A DNA stretch of 8,911 bases from Paenibacillus sp. (GTDB taxonomy: Bacteria > Bacillota > Bacilli > Paenibacillales > NBRC-103111). Positions 5,191 to 8,911 of this stretch are shown here, piece after piece (the stretch's first letter is position 1; each line of letters opens with the position of its first letter). The position numbers and the translations under genes were made by a program. The notes beneath the pieces were generated by a model. It did no database searches and was not told where the DNA came from. It saw only the letters and a list, made by a program, of their open reading frames with translations. Location: NCBI GenBank assembly GCA_029239545.1, contig JARBUQ010000153.1, positions 1 through 8,911 of the forward strand, given 5' to 3'.

Positions 5191-6036
5191 ATGAGCAGGA
5201 TAGGCGCAAGTAAAGACATCGAATATCGTACAATTACCGGGATTTCGGAGCTGCATACAGCAGTAGATTTGCAGAGAGTAGTCTGGGGTCAAGAATCTGT
5301 CACTTCCATGCATCAGATGGCCGCGGCGATTCTCCATGGCGGGACAGTCATTGGGGCGTTCCATGAGGGGGAGCTTGTCGGCTTTTGTTACGGGTTCGCC
5401 GGATTTGACGGAAAGCACAGCTTTTTGGGCTCTCATATGATGGCTATTCTTCCCGACTACCGCGATCAGGGGATTGGGATGCGCTTGAAGCTGGAGCAGC
5501 GTCTGTGGGCTATTCAATATGGATATTCCAAATTAGTATGGACCTACGACCCGTTCGAATCTCGTAATGCCTATCTCAATATTTGCAAGCTGGGGGGAAC
5601 CATTAGCAAGTACCTCCCTTCTTTTTATGGAAATGATTCTTCCGGGGTCCCGACGGATCGGTTTCTGGTGGAATGGGACATTTGCTCGGAGCATGTGGAG
5701 AAAGCCATAACCCAGCGGCATGATCATTCAGAACAAGCTGAATCCCTCTACCCCAGCTTGATCACCTGTGACATCCACGAAGATCAAGTGACGTCCGTTT
5801 GCCTGAATGTGAATGACCCTCTCTCCATACTTCTGAGCCGATCAGGCGGTACAATTCCGATTCCTCGACAAGCACAAGAGCTGAAGCGGCAGCAGCCACA
5901 GCTATTTGCAGAATGGCATCGATACGTCCGTGACATGTGTACGGAAGCTTTTGACCTTCAATATGAAGTAACGTCCTTTATCAAGGGGCCGGGTGCGATC
6001 CATCATTATGTGCTAGAGCAAAAAAAAGGAGAATGA
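5191..6036 (+). CDS. GNAT-family N-acyltransferase (COG3375 type)
   Basis: A 281-residue cytoplasmic acyltransferase, probably transferring an acyl group from acyl-CoA to an amine. The GNAT core covers about residues 10-165. The acyl-CoA binding motif A is LPDYRDQGIGMRLKLEQR (87-104) with the RDQGIG loop. Next come WTYDPFESRNAYLN (117-130), LGGTISKYLPSFYG (134-147) and PTDRFLVEW (154-162), hallmarks of the COG3375 group. Residues 165-281 form a C-terminal extension typical of that group. From memory, relatives in Geobacillus acting with an M20 deacylase and an N-succinylamino acid racemase succinylate D-amino acids; the substrate here is inferred at best. GGAGG seven bases before the ATG supports the start. 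It is first in an operon with the M20 gene (two-base gap if that gene starts at 6039, ATGA overlap if at 6033) and the Alr-like gene. Confidence 0.88.
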   Translation: MSRIGASKDIEYRTITGISELHTAVDLQRVVWGQESVTSMHQMAAAILHGGTVIGAFHEGELVGFCYGFAGFDGKHSFLGSHMMAILPDYRDQGIGMRLKLEQRLWAIQYGYSKLVWTYDPFESRNAYLNICKLGGTISKYLPSFYGNDSSGVPTDRFLVEWDICSEHVEKAITQRHDHSEQAESLYPSLITCDIHEDQVTSVCLNVNDPLSILLSRSGGTIPIPRQAQELKRQQPQLFAEWHRYVRDMCTEAFDLQYEVTSFIKGPGAIHHYVLEQKKGE

Positions 6037-6038
6037 GC

Positions 6039-7226
6039 ATGCCATCCATTCAAGCCATCCATCAATCAGCAGAACTGCTGGAGCCGCAATTCATTCAATT
6101 ACGCAGAGAGTTTCATAAGTATCCGGAGCTGAGCTTTCAGGAAGCTCGTACCTCCGAGCGAGTTGCAGAAGAGCTTAGAGCGCTTGGTTTGAGCGTTCGC
6201 ACAGGCGTCGGAGGGTACGGGGTCGTTGCAGAATTGATCGGCGGCCATCCCGGACGAACGATCGCCTTGCGCTCCGATATGGATGCGCTGCCTATTAAGG
6301 AAGAGACCGGCCTGGATTACGCTTCGGAGCAGGCTGGAGTGATGCATGCTTGCGGACATGATGTTCACATGACTGTATTGCTGGGAGCGGCTCGACTGCT
6401 GGCCTCGCATCAGCAGGAGCTGCACGGAACCGTACGGTTCATATTCCAGTCAGCGGAAGAAATACTTGCCGGCGCCAAGGCAATGATGCTCGAAGGCGTC
6501 ATGGAGGGAGTCGATGAGGTCTACGGACTTCATAATTTGCCTAGCCTTCCTGCCGGGCAGCTCGGGTTGAAGAACGGGGTTGTAATGGGCTCGATTGATC
6601 GGCTGGAAATCCGTATAGATGGACGAGGCGGTCACGGTGGGTATCCCGAAGCGTGTATCGATCCAATCGTTGCCTCCTCTGCGGTCATCATGGGACTACA
6701 GACCGCCATTAGCCGCGAGACTCCACCCACAACGGGAGCGGTTGTATCTATTGGCACGATTCATGCCGGAACCGCTAACAATATTATTCCGGACTTCGTT
6801 GAGCTGACCGGAACTGTACGCAACCTCGATCCTGCCTGGCGGGCAACGATGCCAGAACGCCTCGAGCGAATCGTGCGCGACATCTGTCGGGCTTACCGCT
6901 GCGAAGGAACGGTCAACTACATCGAGCAGGTCCCGGCAGTTGTGAATGATGCTCAGTGTACCGCTTATGTGAGTGAAGTAGTAGATGCTTTGATTGGCTC
7001 CCATAACCGAATCGTTCCTGTGCCTATGACTTATGGGGAAGATTTCGCAGAATATCTCAAAGCTGCGAATGGATGCTTCGTCTGGTTGGGCTCTGGACCA
7101 CAAGCTCATCCTGAGCTGGCTCCTGGCTTGCACAGCCCGCGGTTTAATCCAGACGAGAGCTGTCTGGCATTAGGTGCTGCCTTATTCGCTGGAATCGCCG
7201 TTAGTCGGCTGAGAGCGGATTCGTAA
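6039..7226 (+). CDS. M20D-family metallo-amidohydrolase (N-acyl amino acid deacylase type)
   Basis: The product hydrolyses an amide, probably releasing an amino acid from an N-acyl derivative. Numbering from the 6039 start (395 residues): FHKYPELSFQE (26-36), ALRSDMDALP (76-85), the metal motif MHACGHDVH (Cys105, His107), the acid pair SAEE (Glu140, Glu141), HNLP (His165), GRGGHGGYP (His199, dimerisation domain) and LHSPRF (His365). All metal ligands expected of the M20D group (IAA-amino acid hydrolases, hippurate hydrolase, N-acetyl-diaminopimelate deacetylase) are present. I prefer ATG 6039 because GGAG ends seven bases before it; the in-frame ATG at 6033 would sit only one base from it. 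The gene follows the acyltransferase with almost no gap and precedes the Alr-like gene by five bases, so translation is probably coupled. Deacylation complements the upstream acylation. Confidence 0.9.
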   Translation: MPSIQAIHQSAELLEPQFIQLRREFHKYPELSFQEARTSERVAEELRALGLSVRTGVGGYGVVAELIGGHPGRTIALRSDMDALPIKEETGLDYASEQAGVMHACGHDVHMTVLLGAARLLASHQQELHGTVRFIFQSAEEILAGAKAMMLEGVMEGVDEVYGLHNLPSLPAGQLGLKNGVVMGSIDRLEIRIDGRGGHGGYPEACIDPIVASSAVIMGLQTAISRETPPTTGAVVSIGTIHAGTANNIIPDFVELTGTVRNLDPAWRATMPERLERIVRDICRAYRCEGTVNYIEQVPAVVNDAQCTAYVSEVVDALIGSHNRIVPVPMTYGEDFAEYLKAANGCFVWLGSGPQAHPELAPGLHSPRFNPDESCLALGAALFAGIAVSRLRADS

Positions 7227-7231
7227 CCGTT

Positions 7232-8398
7232 ATGTCCATTATTCGTCGTCAATTCAGGCCTACTCGGGCAGAAATATCATTACCCGGGATTCATCATAAT
7301 GTCCGTACATTCCAATCAGCCATTCCTGAAGCTTGCATGTTAATGGCCGTAATCAAAGCCAATGCCTATGGACACGGGGCTGTCGAGGTTGCTCAAGCCG
7401 CAATAGCAGCAGGAGCAGCCTATCTGGGTGTAGCTTTTGCTGATGAGGCAATCAACCTAAGACAGAACGGGGTGCCTGGGCGGATTTTGATCCTCGGGTA
7501 TACACCTCCGTCCTCAATCGAAGAAGTAATCAAACATGACCTTACCATAACGGTATTTACTGCTGAGGTTATGCAGGCCATTGTGGCCAAAGCCACGCTG
7601 CACAAACGGATGACAACGGTCCACCTGAAGGTGGATACCGGGATGTCCAGGGTCGGGGTCACCTCGCCGCAAGAAGCGCATGAATTGGCCACACTTGCGG
7701 CGAATTCCGATTATGTGACGCTGGAAGGTGTGTTTACCCACTTCGCGGAGGCAGACGAGATTGATTCAGTCTATACGTGGCAGCAGTACGAGCAGTTCAT
7801 TAGTACACTTCATTATTTGGAAGCACAGGGCATTACCGTACCTATCAAGCATTGCTGCAATACTGCGGCGACGATCGGATATCCACAGATGCATCTGGAT
7901 ATGGTGCGGGTCGGCGTTGGACTCTATGGGCACAATCCGTTCGGCAATGGATATGGTATTCCTAAGCTGAGAGAGACCATGCGCTTTGTTACTAGGGTTG
8001 TGGATATAAGAAAGAGCGAAGGGATTCAAAGTATTGCTGGTGAAGAAGGAACGGCGACGAGGAGAGAGCTTGTAGTAGCTGTGCTTCCTGTCGGTTATGC
8101 AGACGGACTATTCCCGACACTCGCTGGCGGCAAAGGCTCTGTCATATTGAGAGGGAACAAGCTGGCTATAGTCGGCGATATCGGAATGGACGAGACGCTC
8201 GTTGACGTTACATCGGTGCCCGATGTTGAGCTTGGGGATGAGGTAATCTTGTTCGGCTGGGTGGAAAAAGCTGCAGAGGATGAAGTCGTTGCAGCTGCGC
8301 ACCTCACTGTCCAGGAATACGCTGAGAAGGCCGGGACGATCTGTTATGAGGCTTTCTGCGCTATTAACAAACGGGTGCCACGAGTATATACCAATTAG
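7232..8398 (+). CDS. Alanine racemase-like PLP protein lacking the usual catalytic tyrosine
   Basis: A 388-residue fold-type III PLP protein of normal Alr length. The PLP lysine motif AVIKANAYGHG (Lys42, Tyr46) is intact, as are HLKVDTGMSRVG (Arg140), THFA (His170), MVRVG (Arg226, the expected pyridine-nitrogen partner), PVGYADG (286-292), MDE (Met319-Asp320) and RVPRVY (381-386). The block that normally reads VGYGxTY and supplies the catalytic Tyr of the second subunit reads SIAGEEGTAT (267-276): no Tyr occurs between residues 241 and 289. The GRVxMDQ motif is GDIGMDE, and NSA is NTA (210-212). It may be a racemase or epimerase for another amino acid, a PLP enzyme with altered chemistry, or inactive. 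The start has only a weak ribosome binding site, consistent with coupling to the M20 gene five bases upstream. It is not named alr because normal activity is doubtful. Confidence 0.85.
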   Translation: MSIIRRQFRPTRAEISLPGIHHNVRTFQSAIPEACMLMAVIKANAYGHGAVEVAQAAIAAGAAYLGVAFADEAINLRQNGVPGRILILGYTPPSSIEEVIKHDLTITVFTAEVMQAIVAKATLHKRMTTVHLKVDTGMSRVGVTSPQEAHELATLAANSDYVTLEGVFTHFAEADEIDSVYTWQQYEQFISTLHYLEAQGITVPIKHCCNTAATIGYPQMHLDMVRVGVGLYGHNPFGNGYGIPKLRETMRFVTRVVDIRKSEGIQSIAGEEGTATRRELVVAVLPVGYADGLFPTLAGGKGSVILRGNKLAIVGDIGMDETLVDVTSVPDVELGDEVILFGWVEKAAEDEVVAAAHLTVQEYAEKAGTICYEAFCAINKRVPRVYTN

Positions 8399-8410
8399 CT
8401 CTAACTTATT

Positions 8411-8448
8411 AAGCTGCCCGCATTATGGATGCGAGGCAGCTTTGTTCT
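8411..8448 (+). terminator. Rho-independent terminator ending the GNAT-M20-Alr operon
   Basis: AAGCTGCC-CGCAT (8411-8423) pairs with ATGCG-A-GGCAGCTT (8429-8442), with one bulge and a five-base loop, followed by the moderately T-rich TGTTCT. It begins 13 bases after the Alr-like stop codon. Confidence 0.75.
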
Positions 8449-8453
8449 GAACA

Positions 8454-8478
8454 CACCAGTAAATATAAGTTACTGGTG
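8454..8478. repeat. Perfect 9-bp stem-loop after the operon terminator
   Basis: CACCAGTAA and TTACTGGTG enclose a seven-base AT-rich loop. It lies 12 bases past the operon terminator stem and has no T-tract on either strand. It may back up termination or be an operator; nothing further can be supported. Confidence 0.45.
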
Positions 8479-8517
8479 GGCCGGGGATGGGATCGAATGG
8501 GCCTCCACCTGTTGCAA

Positions 8518-8779
8518 ATGTTGTATATTGTGCACGATTTCGTGCTGCTCTTGGCTGGACAATATGGAGTCGGTGTTTATGTTGGCGTGCGCTTAACCTG
8601 ACAACATTGCGGTGGGGAAAGACAATGTTGTGGGGTTACGCAGCGGCTTTCCCGGTATCGGAAGCCTGCTGCAGATCCGATTCGATCAGGCTGAACGACA
8701 GCAATTGTGTTCGAAATTTCATACAGATTATCGCAGATGCATCCATTTTCGTGCGAAGAGTACGAAAAATCGCATATAA
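8518..8779 (+). pseudogene. Possible small frameshifted gene, unrecognised
   Basis: From ATG 8518 one frame encodes a hydrophobic, Gly/Val-rich segment (MLYIVHDFVLLLAGQYGVGV, then YVGVRLT) and stops at TGA 8599-8601. The overlapping frame from 8600 continues with DNIAVGKDNVVGLRSGFPGI, then GSLLQIRFDQAE, to TAA at 8777-8779. A one-base change near 8599 would join them into a protein of about 86 residues with no internal stop. No ribosome binding site precedes the ATG and I do not recognise the family. A 9-bp inverted repeat, ACAACATTG/CAATGTTGT (8601-8609 and 8623-8631), overlaps the break. Apart from this, bases 8480-8911 show no supportable gene, RNA or mobile element. A longer Cys/Trp-rich frame (8487-8825) crosses the region but looks non-coding. 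Confidence 0.22.
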
Positions 8780-8911
8780 TGACGCATTAAACCAGAATAG
8801 GGCAAATTATATGGCTGTCGATTAACTGTCCATAACTTCGGAAATCTGCGAGGGACCACAACATGTATGCGAAAAATCATATAGAATGAGCGGATCCCCA
8901 TCGAATCCGGC

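Noticed and set aside
8487..8825. Plus-strand 112-codon frame.
   Set aside because: Rich in Cys and Trp with no domain pattern and no properly spaced ribosome binding site; another pair of frames in the same DNA looks more protein-like.
8761..8890. Two similar segments sharing CGAAAAATC and an AATGA-like end (8763-8783 and 8869-8889).
   Set aside because: Only two imperfect copies with different spacing; not a CRISPR or iteron array.
8484..8908. Weakly similar inverted ends (GATGGGATCGA near 8486 and GATGGGGATCC on the minus strand near 8904) that could suggest a miniature mobile element.
   Set aside because: The match needs gaps, there is no target-site duplication that I can see, and no transposase-like sequence lies between.

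Overview
The window looks like chromosomal DNA of a spore-forming Bacillota, most likely Paenibacillus or a close relative. The reasons are strong AAGGAGG-type ribosome binding sites, mid-range base composition, sigma-A-like promoters, U-tailed terminators, a YmaF-family gene and HPr kinase, COG3375-type GNAT, M20D and alanine racemase-like proteins of the kind seen in that group. The genus is an inference.

Bases 1-1248 hold no full-length gene. On the minus strand lie a broken Gfo/Idh/MocA oxidoreductase N-terminus (222-436) and a possible LacI-type regulator scrap (82-187). To their right is a compact minus-strand unit that may be a small RNA/peptide locus: promoter (1095-1067), 29-bp hairpin (1056-1028), a 19-codon ORF, a 34-residue hydrophobic peptide (872-768), a 20-residue ORF (753-691) and a terminator (562-522).

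Bases 1249-3682 hold a ymaF-like gene (+) with regularly spaced His-x-His motifs. It converges across a long hairpin on a 650-residue alpha/beta hydrolase (acetyl-xylan-esterase type, minus strand). The hydrolase promoter region carries a perfect LacI-type palindrome, TAGTAATCGATTACTA.

Bases 3683-8448 hold an HPr kinase/phosphorylase homologue, divergent from the hydrolase. It has an intact P-loop but altered family signatures, and ends at its own terminator. A TTGAAA-17-TATAAT promoter and a perfect 20-bp palindrome follow, then a likely operon: GNAT acyltransferase, M20D amidohydrolase and an alanine racemase-like protein that appears to lack the catalytic tyrosine. Acylation, deacylation and a PLP enzyme together suggest amino-acid or N-acyl-amino-acid metabolism, possibly of D-amino acids, with control by the HprK-like protein as an open possibility. 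The operon ends at a good terminator (8411-8448). The last 460 bases contain hairpins and a possibly frameshifted small gene but no confident CDS.

The best candidates for something undescribed are the HprK-like/GNAT/M20/Alr-like neighbourhood, with two enzymes changed at signature or catalytic positions, and the minus-strand small-peptide unit at 522-1095.
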